Shown: one piece after another, positions 9,421 to 17,694 of the stretch
How positions within the stretch are numbered: the first letter of the stretch is position 1
How the letters are laid out: each line of letters begins with the position of its first letter
Assembly (NCBI RefSeq): GCF_006546835.1
Contig: NZ_VICB01000021.1
Span: 1 to 41,945, forward strand
Reading direction: 5' to 3'
Source: Actinomyces johnsonii
Lineage (GTDB): Bacteria > Actinomycetota > Actinomycetes > Actinomycetales > Actinomycetaceae
DNA: 41,945 bases
Made by a program: the position numbers and the translations under genes
Notes under the pieces: generated by a model
What the model was told of the DNA's origin: nothing
Database searches by the model: none
What the model saw: only the letters and a program-made list of their open reading frames with translations

Positions 9421-10470
9421 TCAGGAGAAGACCAGGAGCAGTTCGAGCATATTTGTGATCGTTCCTGTGAGCATTTCTGCGAAAGATGTAAAAGACTCGA
9501 TGTCGGCATTTTCGCGGTCCGCCAGCCACAGCTCGGCCCGCCTCACCCGGTTGCCCATGATGAGCAGCGAGCCACGTACTGGGTGCGGCACGTTTCTGAA
9601 CAGCGCGTAGGTGTCCGCGCCGGTGTCCACCGCGACGCGATCCTGACCCAGGAGGTGCAGACGCTTCACCGGGCGGGTCGGGTCGGCGGCCAGGGCCTGC
9701 CAGGCCTCGGCCGGTATCCCCTGCGGCAGGAGGCCGGCCATGTCGGCGGCGTACGCAGTGGGGTCCTGGCCCACTGACGTGATGACGATATCGAGATGAC
9801 AGTCCTCCCCTTGCGCGGCCAACTGATGGCCTTGATCGGTGTCCACGCACAGGCGGGTCCACCCCATGGCCCCCCGGGCCTGCTCCTGCTCCGAGACGCT
9901 GATCCAGTGCAGCGAGCCGGTGGCCGAGCCCGTGTCAAGTGCTCTGCGGACATTGCGCTTGAAGAACCGTGACGAGGCGTTTCGCATGATGTTGGGAATG
10001 CGACGGCCGTGCACGTGGATGAGCTCGGTGACGTCGAGCTCGGGCAGACCGTTGGTGCCGGTGGCCTCGGGGGCGAATCCGTTGTTCTTGAGTTGCTTGC
10101 TCTCGCGGCCTCCCATGCGAAGGCCGGTGCGCATGAGCCCTGCGCCCATCAAGTAGCTCCCGGCACTGCGCGTGTGAGGGTGGGCGGCGAAGGCGGTGGC
10201 GAGGGTCCGGGCGAAGGGGGTGCCTGTGATCCGCGGCCCGGCGTCGACGGGGGTGGGAGCCATTGGCGCCAAGTTCGACAGGCCCGGAAGCTGGTCGACA
10301 CCGAGACGCTGGGAGGTCTGAGCTGCCGTGCGGGCGGCCGCCCGGCCCGTGTCGACCGCTGCCCGAGACACCGTGTCGGCGGCCTTGGCGGCACCGGAGG
10401 CAGCCTGACCAGCGAAGCCGCGAGCCTGGGCGGTCAGCTCGTCTCGCGAGGGGATACTGGGCAGCTTCAT
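9421..10470 (-). CDS. Protein of unknown function, 349 residues
   Basis: I do not recognise this protein. The first ~70 residues are Ala-rich and would form long amphipathic helices (ARGFAGQAASGAAKAADTVS). The rest is globular, with an Arg-rich stretch (RNASSRFFKRNVRRAL) and a hydrophobic C-terminal end (LTGTITNMLELLLVF). There is no signal peptide and no clear membrane helix. The ATG at 10470 has AAGGA seven bases upstream, a good ribosome-binding site. It faces away from ridA. The gap between them, 10471-10668, must hold both promoters. TAGTCT at 10567-10572 could be the -10 box for ridA. Confidence 0.6.
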   Translation of the reverse strand: MKLPSIPSRDELTAQARGFAGQAASGAAKAADTVSRAAVDTGRAAARTAAQTSQRLGVDQLPGLSNLAPMAPTPVDAGPRITGTPFARTLATAFAAHPHTRSAGSYLMGAGLMRTGLRMGGRESKQLKNNGFAPEATGTNGLPELDVTELIHVHGRRIPNIMRNASSRFFKRNVRRALDTGSATGSLHWISVSEQEQARGAMGWTRLCVDTDQGHQLAAQGEDCHLDIVITSVGQDPTAYAADMAGLLPQGIPAEAWQALAADPTRPVKRLHLLGQDRVAVDTGADTYALFRNVPHPVRGSLLIMGNRVRRAELWLADRENADIESFTSFAEMLTGTITNMLELLLVFS

Positions 10471-10668
10471 GGCAGTCCTTCAAACATGGGAGCAGCAGAG
10501 AGGCGTCGGCTTGAGAACGGCCGGCTGCCGCCGAGTTTAAGAAGCAGGTGGTGCGCAGGACATGGGTAGTCTGGCCCGGGCGTCGGCGCTACTGCGCTGC
10601 CACCCGGGCCGCCGCTCCGCTCACCGGGGACGCGGCCGAACCCCAGCGTCCAGCAGGAACGAGGAACC

Positions 10669-11067
10669 ATGACCGTCAGCCGTATCGCCACCGCCAGCGC
10701 CCCCGCCGCCGTCGGCCCCTACTCCCAGGGTGTCTCGACCGGCCAGGAGGCCGGCTCGCTCGTCTTCGTCTCCGGCCAGGTTCCGCTCGACCCGGCCACC
10801 GGTTCCCTCGTCGAGGGAGACATTCAGGCTCAGGCCGAGCAGGTCCTCAAGAATGTGGGGGCCATCCTGGCCGAGGCCGGACTCGGGTACGACGACGTCG
10901 TCAAGACCACGGTCCTGCTCGCCAGCATCGCCGATTTCGCCGCCGTCAACGAGGTCTACGCCCGTTACTTCACCGGCGGGACCCTCCCGGCCAGGGCGGC
11001 CTTCGGCGTCGCCGCCCTGCCGTTGGGTGCCGGCGTCGAGATCGAGGCCGTTGCCGTCCGGTCCTGA
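10669..11067 (+). CDS. ridA: RidA family enamine/imine deaminase
   Basis: The 132-residue protein belongs to the RidA (YjgF/YER057c/UK114) family, which hydrolyses reactive 2-aminoacrylate-type enamines released by PLP enzymes, protecting metabolism from damage. Family landmarks are present: the N-terminal AVGPYSQG, then [14 protein letters not shown], and the conserved arginine in [21 protein letters not shown] written here as PARAAF followed by [11 protein letters not shown]. The length is right for one complete domain of the trimer. A GAGGAA ribosome-binding site precedes the ATG. A strong hairpin follows the stop codon, so it is probably monocistronic. Confidence 0.93.
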   Translation: MTVSRIATASAPAAVGPYSQGVSTGQEAGSLVFVSGQVPLDPATGSLVEGDIQAQAEQVLKNVGAILAEAGLGYDDVVKTTVLLASIADFAAVNEVYARYFTGGTLPARAAFGVAALPLGAGVEIEAVAVRS

Positions 11068-11084
11068 GAGCCATTGGATGGTGC

Positions 11085-11114
11085 GGGGCGTCTCCTCATT
11101 CGGGGGGACGCCCC
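11085..11114 (+). terminator. Hairpin after ridA
   Basis: GGGGCGTC at 11085-11092 pairs perfectly with GACGCCCC at 11107-11114 around a 14-base loop. It lies 18 bases beyond the ridA stop. No T tract follows, as is common for hairpins at gene ends in GC-rich actinobacteria. Confidence 0.6.
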
Positions 11115-11231
11115 CGTGTTGCTCTCCCCATGGCAGGCGGCGTGACCGCGGGTAAGGATGAGGCACGGCGGGTGGCCGCAGAGTCACCAGCCGACCAGGA
11201 TTCCGCTTCGAGGCTTCATGAGAGGAAGAAG

Positions 11232-12230
11232 ATGCCGCCCATGCGCCTGCCCCTCGCGGTTCGTCTCGGAGGAATCCGTTCGCTGCTGGCCTTCGCGGCC
11301 GTTATGACCGGTGGTCTTGTGGCCTCGTTCTCACCAGTGGCTGCGGCGGCCTGGGCGCCTGGCCTCCTACCCGTCTCGATGCTGCTGGCCATTGTCGGTG
11401 CTGGCGGTATCGGCTACTACCTGTGGCGCGGCTTCTCCGCACGGCGCCTGCTCGAGCAGGCGCTGCGGCACTACGCGCGGGTCACCTACGACTACGAGGC
11501 CACCGAGCTCCATGCCCGCCTCATCCCTGAAGGTGACACCCGCGGCGCCCGCGTCATGGCCCACTACCGCTGGTTCCGCGACGAGTACGAGAGCCTGACC
11601 CGGACGTGGCAGGACCTCGGCAGTCCCCGGGGCGTCCAGTGGTTCGAACCGGGAGTGTTCCAGCGGGTCTCCGAGATCGAGCGGCGCTCGGCCGCACTGG
11701 ACTCGACCGACGACATCATCGCCGGCAACGCCGCGTTCCTGAGCCTGTCCTCCAACTGGGAGAGACTCTGGCGCGAGGAACAGCAACCGGTTCTTCATGA
11801 TCTCAATCTGCTCCTGGTCCTGTGCCAGCAAATTGATTCCCAAGCATTCACGCCCAGTGGCACGGTGGAGGCGCGGGAACAGGTCCGGGCCCATCATCAG
11901 CGTCTGACCGAGATGACCACCGAGCTGGCAGCCGGCCAGCTGCAGCCCTCGGCGGCGCTCGACGAGCTTGCCTGGATAGCGGCCGATGTTCGCCGGACGG
12001 GGAGCAGCCTGGCACTCCGCGTAACTGGTGCCGGTCGGCCCCTCGGGGGCTCCGGTGCCGGGATGCCGCCTCGGTCGGCCGCCCACGGTTCGCCGGGCAT
12101 CGTCGGGCCCGGGAGGCCCGACGAGCACTGGCAGCTGTCCGGTGGCAACTCCGCACTCCACGCCAGCACCCGGCCGTACGCGCAGGTCCGTGCGGGCTTC
12201 CTCGGGGACGGGACCTTCCCCGGGTACTGA
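11232..12230 (+). CDS. Membrane protein paralogous to the TPM-domain gene downstream
   Basis: The 332-residue product has two N-terminal membrane segments, then GIGYYLWRGFSARRLLEQAL and a ~200-residue cytoplasmic-type region. It shares its middle part with the gene at 12449: YLWRGF-ARR, ALRHY, VTYDYEATEL, RYRWFR-EY, TWQDLG and LQPSAALDEL all recur. It lacks the TPM domain and ends in a short Gly/Pro/Ser tail. This shared region may be the actinobacterial DUF5129 family, named from memory. The start is ATG at 11232, with AGAGGAA seven bases upstream. Function is unknown. Its position next to a TPM protein suggests the two work together in the envelope, which is inference. Confidence 0.7.
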   Translation: MPPMRLPLAVRLGGIRSLLAFAAVMTGGLVASFSPVAAAAWAPGLLPVSMLLAIVGAGGIGYYLWRGFSARRLLEQALRHYARVTYDYEATELHARLIPEGDTRGARVMAHYRWFRDEYESLTRTWQDLGSPRGVQWFEPGVFQRVSEIERRSAALDSTDDIIAGNAAFLSLSSNWERLWREEQQPVLHDLNLLLVLCQQIDSQAFTPSGTVEAREQVRAHHQRLTEMTTELAAGQLQPSAALDELAWIAADVRRTGSSLALRVTGAGRPLGGSGAGMPPRSAAHGSPGIVGPGRPDEHWQLSGGNSALHASTRPYAQVRAGFLGDGTFPGY

Positions 12231-12448
12231 GGTCCGCGGCAACCGCCGCTCTCATCCTCCCGCAGTCCATTGAACAGCTTCGACTCCCCGAGTGGTCGTT
12301 GCGGCCATGGCCGCTCAGGGGCCGGACCATCGTCCAGTGTCCGAATCGGCCGGCACGAGACATCGCCCACCTCTACGAGCCCGTTGGCCCGCCGGTGTCC
12401 CACCACTGTCAAGACTCCAGATCCACAGAAAGATAAGGGGGAGTAAAG

Positions 12449-14071
12449 ATGGAACAGTCCCGCATCGCCCGCCTGGGCGGAGCCCGGTCGGTGACAGCCT
12501 TCGTCGCCAATGTGGTGGTGAGCCTAGCCCTCATCACCGTGCTGCCGGTCATGGTCATCTGGCCCTTTGGCGGCAGCCACCACCCCAGCGTGGAGGTCCA
12601 TGACGAGGCCGGGATACTCCAGACCGAGCCGCTGATCGAGGAGATCCAGGCGATGCGCTTTCGCCAGGATGTCCACGTCGCTGTACTCACGGTCCCGGGC
12701 TGGGATGTCGACAACCTCAACGATGCGGTGCTGGAGTACGCCCGCTCGCATGCGAGCGACACCGACGTCCCGTGGATCTCGACGTCGAACCCCAACTACT
12801 GGAGCGACGGCCTGGTGATCCTGGCGGTCGCCCCGGAGGCGCGCAAGGTGGGCTGCTACTTCGGTGAGGACGTCGCGGTCCCCCTGCAGCAGCAGGCCAC
12901 CATCCAGGATGCCGCCAAGAACCAGTACCGGCAGGCCGACTGGTACGGGGGCACCGTCTCCATGGCGGCCAAGACCGCCGACGTCATCGGCCGGCCCGGC
13001 GGTGGTGACGTCGGCATGACCTACATCCTGCCCGGAATCTCGGCGCTCGTGGGCTTCGCCTGGCTCTCGTACTACCTGTGGCGCGGTTTCGCGGCGCGGC
13101 GCCGGGCGCGCGAGGCGCTGCGCCACTACTCGCAGGTCACCCACGACTACGAGACCACCGAGCTCCTGGCCGGCACGATTCCCGAGGACGAGCCGCACGG
13201 GGCCCAGGTCATGGCCCGCTACCGCTGGTTCCGCAGCGAGTATGAGAAGGTCACCCGCTCCTGGCAGGACTTCGGCAACCCCTACCGCGCCCAGTGGTTC
13301 GGCATGTCGGTGCTCGGGCGGGCCACCGAGCTGGAGAAGCGCTCGGCGCTCCTGGACTCCCTCGACGACGTCATCGCCAACACCGCGACCTTCCTGGGCC
13401 GGTCGCCGGGCTGGGACCGAGTCTGGAGCAACGAGCAGGGGCCGGTCCTGGAGGACCTGCAGTCGCTGCGGCGGCTGTGCCACGAGATCGACAGCTCCGA
13501 CGCCGCCGAGAGCGGTTCGATCGCCGAGCACACCAAGGAGGAGCGGGAGTGGGTCCGCTCTCGCAAGCAGCGCCTGGACGACATGACCTCCAGCCTGGAG
13601 GACGGTTCGCTCCAGCCTTCGGCCGCGCTCGACGAGCTCGACGAAATCGCCAGTGAAACGAAGACGAAGGCCGCCCGGCTCGCACGCGAGGCCATCGATG
13701 CCGACACCTCCAGCTACGCCGACGAGCGCCGTCGGCGCTACGATTCGCGCTCGTCCAAGGAAGCCGCCTATGCCGGCTATTGGTACCTGGGCGGCGGGCA
13801 CGGCAGCTACAACCCGCACTCGACGATCCGCCTCAACCCCTCCTCACCGGCCATCTCCGCCATCGGCTCGTCCAGCTCGGGTGCTGGTGCCGGCGGGTCC
13901 TACAGCTCCTTCACCCCGATCTCCGACCTGGTAGTGGGCTACAGCTCGGCCTCCTCCTACACCCCGCCGAGCAGCTCCGGCTCCGGGTCCAGTTTCTCGG
14001 GAGGTGGCTTCTCCGGCGGCTACAGCGGTGGCGGCGGCTTCTCCGGGTCCGGCTCCTCCTCGAGCTTCTGA
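12449..14071 (+). CDS. TPM-domain (YgcG-type) membrane protein with Gly/Ser-rich tail
   Basis: The 540-residue protein begins with a membrane segment (VANVVVSLALITVLPVMVIW). An extracytoplasmic TPM-type domain follows at about residues 45-190, recognisable by VEVHDEAGILQ, VHVAVLTVPGW, LVILAVAPEARKVG and a helical end. A second membrane segment (YILPGISALVGFAWLSYYLW) leads into the same ~250-residue region as the gene at 11232. The protein ends in a Gly/Ser/Phe-rich tail (FSGGGFSGGYSGGGGFSG), common in the YgcG/TPM family. TPM domains have been linked to phosphatase activity and to photosystem or envelope maintenance; the bacterial role is open. GGGGGAG precedes the ATG at ideal spacing. A hairpin overlaps its stop codon. 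Confidence 0.78.
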   Translation: MEQSRIARLGGARSVTAFVANVVVSLALITVLPVMVIWPFGGSHHPSVEVHDEAGILQTEPLIEEIQAMRFRQDVHVAVLTVPGWDVDNLNDAVLEYARSHASDTDVPWISTSNPNYWSDGLVILAVAPEARKVGCYFGEDVAVPLQQQATIQDAAKNQYRQADWYGGTVSMAAKTADVIGRPGGGDVGMTYILPGISALVGFAWLSYYLWRGFAARRRAREALRHYSQVTHDYETTELLAGTIPEDEPHGAQVMARYRWFRSEYEKVTRSWQDFGNPYRAQWFGMSVLGRATELEKRSALLDSLDDVIANTATFLGRSPGWDRVWSNEQGPVLEDLQSLRRLCHEIDSSDAAESGSIAEHTKEEREWVRSRKQRLDDMTSSLEDGSLQPSAALDELDEIASETKTKAARLAREAIDADTSSYADERRRRYDSRSSKEAAYAGYWYLGGGHGSYNPHSTIRLNPSSPAISAIGSSSSGAGAGGSYSSFTPISDLVVGYSSASSYTPPSSSGSGSSFSGGGFSGGYSGGGGFSGSGSSSSF

Positions 14072-14096
14072 ACCGGTCCACGTCAGTGCACCGGTT
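14071..14096 (+). terminator. Hairpin at the end of the TPM gene
   Basis: AACCGGT at 14071-14077 pairs perfectly with ACCGGTT at 14090-14096 around a 12-base loop. The hairpin starts on the last base of the stop codon. There is no T tract. Confidence 0.5.
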
Positions 14097-14201
14097 GACG
14101 ACCGAGGTACGGAACGGGGTCGGTGATCGTCGTCGGCCGTGAAGCGCGTCATGAGGCGCCGACGGACCGATATCGGCCTGGGAGGGGCGTGAGCCGCCCG
14201 G

Positions 14202-14207
14202 TAGGCT
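14202..14207 (+). promoter_or_regulatory. -10 box for leaderless DUF5926 mRNA
   Basis: TAGGCT (TANNNT type) ends 7 bases before the ATG at 14215 and no Shine-Dalgarno site is present. Transcription would start at or next to the start codon. No convincing -35 is seen. The same spacing occurs at other genes in this window. Confidence 0.5.
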
Positions 14208-14214
14208 GGCGGCC

Positions 14215-15105
14215 ATGTCGAAGAAGAAGCGCCACGGGCGCCGTCCGGCCGGCAAGTCGGCCAAGCCCCGCAAGCAGAGTATCGAGTTCGTCGCCCGCCC
14301 CTTTGCCGGTCTCCCGGCCGAGGAGGACCTGGTGGCGATGGCCCAGATAATCCCGGCCGCCACGGCCACGGTGCGTCTGACCAAGGAGTACGGCGGCGGG
14401 CAGGTCCAGCTCGTTACGCTCCTGCCCGAGTTCGTCCAGGGCATCAAGCGCGCCGACGGCGAGGTCCTGGTGGCCATGCAGACCTCTATGCACTCCGGGG
14501 ACGCCTCTCGCGACGTCGCCGCCGCTGTCCTGGCCGCCATCGACCTGCCCGAGGGCCAGGCGTTGCGAGCCGACAGCCTGCCCGAACCCGGTCCTCGCCT
14601 CCAGGACATCCTCGACACCACCGAGCCGCCGGTCATCTCCGTGCGCGAGACCTTCGACTTCTGGGTCGATCCTCGGGTCGGCGCCGGTGACGCGCAGTCC
14701 CGCCAGGCCATTGAGGAGGCCATCGAGCGCGCCAAGGATGAGATCGCCCCGACCTGCCCCGTGCCCGGCGTCGAGCACGCCTACTGGTGCCGCCTGGGTG
14801 CCAAGGAGTTCGTGCGTTGGGTGCGCGGGGAGGACGAGGACGAATTCTTCAACGCTTTCGCCCGCATCCACTCCGCGCGCCAGTCCGACCTGGAGGAGGG
14901 GGCGCGCTTCGTCGGCGCCTTCAGGGCCAATGGCCTGGCCATCCCCGTGTGGGAGCTCGTGCCCGGTACGGAGGCCGAGGAGCTCACCAAGCCGCTGCAG
15001 GCCATGGGCGAGCGCCTGGAGGCCGCACTGTCGGATGAGAGCCCTCTGAGTCCCGAGGACCGCCGCGCTAAGGCCGGCATCATCTCCCGCCAGGTCAATC
15101 TCTGA
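14215..15105 (+). CDS. DUF5926 family protein
   Basis: The 296-residue protein matches my memory of the actinobacterial DUF5926 family. Typical features are the basic N-terminus (SKKKRHGRRPAGK), VARPFAGLPAEEDLVAM, SGDASRDVAAAVL, the GPRLQDILD block, the FDFWVDP block, AYWCRLG, EGARFVGAFRANGL and the C-terminal SPEDRRAKAGIISRQVNL. As I recall, members in streptomycetes carry a Cys-rich SEC-C-like zinc motif at the N-terminus; no such motif is visible here. It is soluble and its function is unknown. The ATG at 14215 is likely leaderless (see -10 box at 14202). A 75-base palindrome separates it from the convergent DUF817 gene. Confidence 0.85.
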   Translation: MSKKKRHGRRPAGKSAKPRKQSIEFVARPFAGLPAEEDLVAMAQIIPAATATVRLTKEYGGGQVQLVTLLPEFVQGIKRADGEVLVAMQTSMHSGDASRDVAAAVLAAIDLPEGQALRADSLPEPGPRLQDILDTTEPPVISVRETFDFWVDPRVGAGDAQSRQAIEEAIERAKDEIAPTCPVPGVEHAYWCRLGAKEFVRWVRGEDEDEFFNAFARIHSARQSDLEEGARFVGAFRANGLAIPVWELVPGTEAEELTKPLQAMGERLEAALSDESPLSPEDRRAKAGIISRQVNL

Positions 15106-15130
15106 GCTCTCTCCCTCCCCTTCCCTTCTC

Positions 15131-15205
15131 CCGTCGAGTCGGACATATTTTGCCCAGACCAACAGAAATTCTGTTGGGCACCGCGAAATATGCCCGGCTC
15201 GACGG
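15131..15205. terminator. 75-base near-perfect palindrome between convergent genes
   Basis: Arms of 37 bases (15131-15167 and 15169-15205) pair at about 30 positions around the single central base 15168. The innermost part CCAACAGAAATTCTGTTGG is a perfect palindrome and the outer ends are CCGTCGAG / CTCGACGG. The arms contain CATATTT / AAATATG, an AT-rich patch in GC-rich DNA. It lies between the stops of the DUF5926 gene (15105) and the DUF817 gene (15244), the place for a bidirectional terminator. Its sequence differs from the dispersed family A-H. Confidence 0.65.
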
Positions 15206-15243
15206 TGTTCGCAAGTGCGGGGCCGGGGTGCGGGCCGGGCGAC

Positions 15244-16101
15244 TCAGGTCTCGGCGATGCGCAGGCGCCGGCGTGTCACGCGCGGCAGCCCGCGCCCGTA
15301 GAGAGTGCCCTCCTTCACTTTGACGGCGGCGACGAGCACGAAGCTGAGCGAGATGAGCAGCGCCCAGCTGCCGAACTTGCCGGCATGCAGCAGGTGCCAG
15401 CCCTCGGCCTGATCGGGGTAGCGCCAGGCGCTCAACGCCGTCGCCAGGTTCTCCGCCAGCCAGAGGAATCCCCCGATGAGGATGAAGGCCACCGTCGTCG
15501 GCATCCAGTAGCGGTCCCCGCCGACAGTGAAGTGGACGGCGCTTCCCCACAGGGCGATGAGGAAACCGGCGGCGATGACCCAGCGCAGGTCGACGATGAC
15601 GTGATGGGTGAAGAAGTTGAGGTAGGCGGCTACGGCCAGCAGGCTCACCGGCCACCACCGAAAGCCGCCCACGTGCAGGTCGAGGCGCCGGAAGGCCTGA
15701 CAGATATAGGAGCCGACGGAGGCGTACATGAATCCGGAGAAGACCGGCACCCCGCCGATGCGCACCGCCCCCGCATCCGGATAGGCCCAGGAGCCAGTGT
15801 GGACCTTGAAGACCTCCAGCGCTAGCCCGATGAGGTGGAAGGCGCAGATGACGCCGAGCTCTCGCCAAGTCTCCTGCTTCAGGGCGACGAAGGCGATCTG
15901 CACGACGACGACGTAGATCAGGAGGGCGTCGTAGCGGGCGATCGGCGGATTCGTGTAATTCCAGATCAGGGCGCTTGCCGCGAGCCCGACGAAGATAGCG
16001 ATCGCGAAAGCGCAGCAGGCCAGTTCCAGGAGGGCGAACTGGATCAGGCGGCGGGGGAGCAGGCGCCACCGACTCAAGGGAAGACGCGCGGTATCGGGCA
16101 C
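15244..16101 (-). CDS. DUF817 family integral membrane protein
   Basis: The protein (285 residues from the chosen start) has about eight membrane segments and matches the DUF817 family. The central conserved block reads EVFKVHTGSWAYPDAGAVRI, then GVPVFSGFMYASVGSYICQA, then FFTHHVIVDLRW, and GGFLWLAENLATALSAWRYP near the end. Its transport or enzymatic role is unknown. Two GTG starts are possible. The one at 16119 adds six residues and has GGAGG too close to serve it. The one at 16101 lies exactly 6 bases after CATACT, a good -10 box, and would be leaderless; I prefer it. The gene is convergent with DUF5926. Confidence 0.85.
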   Translation of the reverse strand: MPDTARLPLSRWRLLPRRLIQFALLELACCAFAIAIFVGLAASALIWNYTNPPIARYDALLIYVVVVQIAFVALKQETWRELGVICAFHLIGLALEVFKVHTGSWAYPDAGAVRIGGVPVFSGFMYASVGSYICQAFRRLDLHVGGFRWWPVSLLAVAAYLNFFTHHVIVDLRWVIAAGFLIALWGSAVHFTVGGDRYWMPTTVAFILIGGFLWLAENLATALSAWRYPDQAEGWHLLHAGKFGSWALLISLSFVLVAAVKVKEGTLYGRGLPRVTRRRLRIAET

Positions 16102-16157
16102 GACCGAAGTATGCCGCACCTCCGACGTCGGCCTGGTGGGGAGGGGCTTTCCCTCGC

Positions 16158-16223
16158 GGTCGGGGACGTCTTGCGTGTGCGGGGACAGAATCCTGTCCCC
16201 GACGGCGTCGCATGTCCCCGGCC
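16158..16223. repeat. Copy D of the dispersed palindrome family
   Basis: The centre has GGGGACAG at 16181-16188 pairing perfectly with CTGTCCCC at 16193-16200. The outer parts GGTCGGGGACGTCTTGCG and GGCGTCGCATGTCCCCGGCC pair imperfectly. It lies between the DUF817 start and the HEAT-repeat gene stop at 16330. The rest of the gap, 16224-16329, shows no other feature. Confidence 0.75.
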
Positions 16224-16329
16224 ATGAGGAAAGGTCCCAGGCCGCGCGGAATGCCCCCGTCAGTCTTATGTGTGCCTATTGGGAGGGCAGACCTGGCCGG
16301 GACTGACGACCATCTGGCCGGTCAGGAGA

Positions 16330-17079
16330 TCACCGCCTGATCGAGCGCAGTGCTCGCTTGATAATCCGTTCAGTGGCCGGGGTGGGCGACTCCTCCTGCC
16401 AGCGCCCGCAGAGCTCCCTGGCCCAGGCGGGCTGGGTCTTGGCGGCGTCGTTGACCCAGTTCGCCACGGAGTCCTGCACGTAGCGGGAGGAGTCAGCACG
16501 CAGCGGCTCGAGCAGCGGAAGACCCCGCTCGGGTTCCTTCTTGAGTGCGGGGATGTGCCGCGCCCACACGCCGCGCGGACGCAGCGCCTCGCTGGCGAAG
16601 CGCCGAATGCGCTCCGAGGGCTCCGAGGTCCATGGCCGCAGTGCGCCGATCGCCTCGTCGAGCTGGGGCACCAGGTGCGGACGCACCGCCATCCATGACC
16701 ACTCGCGCACTCCGAAGTGCGGGTCGTCCGCGGCCGGTCGTGCCAGGGCCAACAGCGTGTCGACGTCGGCGTCCTTCTCCTGAGCGACCAGGGCGAAGAG
16801 TGCCCAGCCCCGGACCGTGTCGGCCGGGTGGTCAGTGAGATCCAAGCATGCGGAGCGACCCAGGTGCGCAGACAGCGCTTCTCCCATGGTCTGCATGCGA
16901 GCCAGGATGCCGAGCGAGTCGGCGTGCTTGGCCGCCTCCACCAGCTCCTCGGGCGCCTCCGGCACCACCTGCGTCAGAAGCGTGGAGTGGCTGATGGCTA
17001 GGACCTCTGCCAGGCTTCGGGACTCGTCTCGTCCCGAGTTCAGCTCGGCCAGGCGCTCTGCGGCGATACTGGGGCTCAT
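16330..17079 (-). CDS. HEAT-repeat DNA alkylation repair protein (AlkD/AlkC-like)
   Basis: The 249-residue protein is built of alpha-helical HEAT-like repeats. It carries the segment GVREWSWMAVRPHLVPQ, then SERIRRFASEALRPRGVW, LPLLEPLRADSSRYVQDS, VANWVNDAAKTQPAW and SPTPATERIIKRALRSIRR, characteristic of the bacterial DNA alkylation repair (AlkD/AlkC superfamily) proteins, which remove N3/N7-alkylated bases. Catalytic residues cannot be assigned safely by eye, so activity is inferred from the family. The ATG at 17079 lies three bases after the stop of the oxidoreductase gene. It is thus the last gene of a tetR - oxidoreductase - repair operon, which suggests induction by an electrophilic or alkylating compound. 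Confidence 0.8.
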   Translation of the reverse strand: MSPSIAAERLAELNSGRDESRSLAEVLAISHSTLLTQVVPEAPEELVEAAKHADSLGILARMQTMGEALSAHLGRSACLDLTDHPADTVRGWALFALVAQEKDADVDTLLALARPAADDPHFGVREWSWMAVRPHLVPQLDEAIGALRPWTSEPSERIRRFASEALRPRGVWARHIPALKKEPERGLPLLEPLRADSSRYVQDSVANWVNDAAKTQPAWARELCGRWQEESPTPATERIIKRALRSIRR

Positions 17080-17082
17080 GCG

Positions 17083-17694
17083 TCACTTCACCACGAGCTG
17101 GGCGACGCGCTTGAGGTGCTTCTTGTGCTGACGTCGGCTGACCTTGCCCACCTTGCCGAAGTTGACCCAGCTCCGCCCGTGCATGCCCAGCTGCTTGAGG
17201 ACGGCTCCCAGGAACACCGAGCCGACGTAGTTGCCGCAGAACCGGCGCAGGAACCAGGTCGGGGCGGTTGAGGTGGTGAGCACCAGGACCTGCTGGATGT
17301 GGGTGAGGTGACCTTTCACTCCGGAGGCCGTGGGGTAGTACGCCCAGTTCTGCTTCATGACCTTGTCGACAAAGCCCTTGACGATGGAGGGCACTTCGCT
17401 CCACCAGATCGGGCAGATGACAATGATGCGCGAGGCCCCCTCGATGAGCTTCTGGTAGTGGCTCACGAGCGGGTCCAGCGTGCCGCCTTCGCTGAACAGG
17501 GCCAGCTCCTCGGCGGTGTAGCGCGGGTCGAAGCCATCGGCGTAGAGGTCGATGACGTTGTAGGGCCGGTTCGCCTTGTCCAGGGCGGAGGTGGCGGCCT
17601 CGAGCACGGCGTGGTTGAAGGAGCCGTCGTAGGGGTGGGCGTAGACGATGAGGGTGCGCTCGCCCGTCTTCTTGGAAGTTTTCTTGGTGGTCAT
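17083..17694 (-). CDS. NAD(P)H-dependent oxidoreductase, flavodoxin-like fold
   Basis: The 203-residue protein belongs to the flavodoxin-like NAD(P)H oxidoreductase group (NQO1/KefF/MdaB type), which reduces quinones or other electrophiles using FMN or FAD. Landmarks are LIVYAHPYDGSFNHAVLEA (strand 1 and flavin phosphate loop, residues 15-33), VIDLYADGFDPRY, LIEGASRIIVICPIWWSE with the flavin-ring motif PIWW, then VLVLTTSTAP and GSVFLGAVLKQLGMHG. The start is ATG at 17694, overlapping the tetR stop as TGATG. The C-terminus is basic (RRQHKKHLKR), slightly unusual. Its substrate is presumably related to the ligand of the TetR regulator. Confidence 0.88.
   Translation of the reverse strand: MTTKKTSKKTGERTLIVYAHPYDGSFNHAVLEAATSALDKANRPYNVIDLYADGFDPRYTAEELALFSEGGTLDPLVSHYQKLIEGASRIIVICPIWWSEVPSIVKGFVDKVMKQNWAYYPTASGVKGHLTHIQQVLVLTTSTAPTWFLRRFCGNYVGSVFLGAVLKQLGMHGRSWVNFGKVGKVSRRQHKKHLKRVAQLVVK

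Noticed and set aside
12524..13819. A long minus-strand frame opposite the TPM gene
   Set aside because: Antisense shadow; the plus-strand frame has the ribosome-binding site, membrane helices and family motifs.
13930..14070. Gly/Ser-coding repeats at the end of the TPM gene as a DNA repeat element
   Set aside because: The repetition follows from the Gly/Ser/Phe-rich protein tail normal in this family.
14149..15162. A minus-strand frame opposite DUF5926
   Set aside because: No recognisable domain, and it would run through the 75-base palindrome; DUF5926 is well supported.
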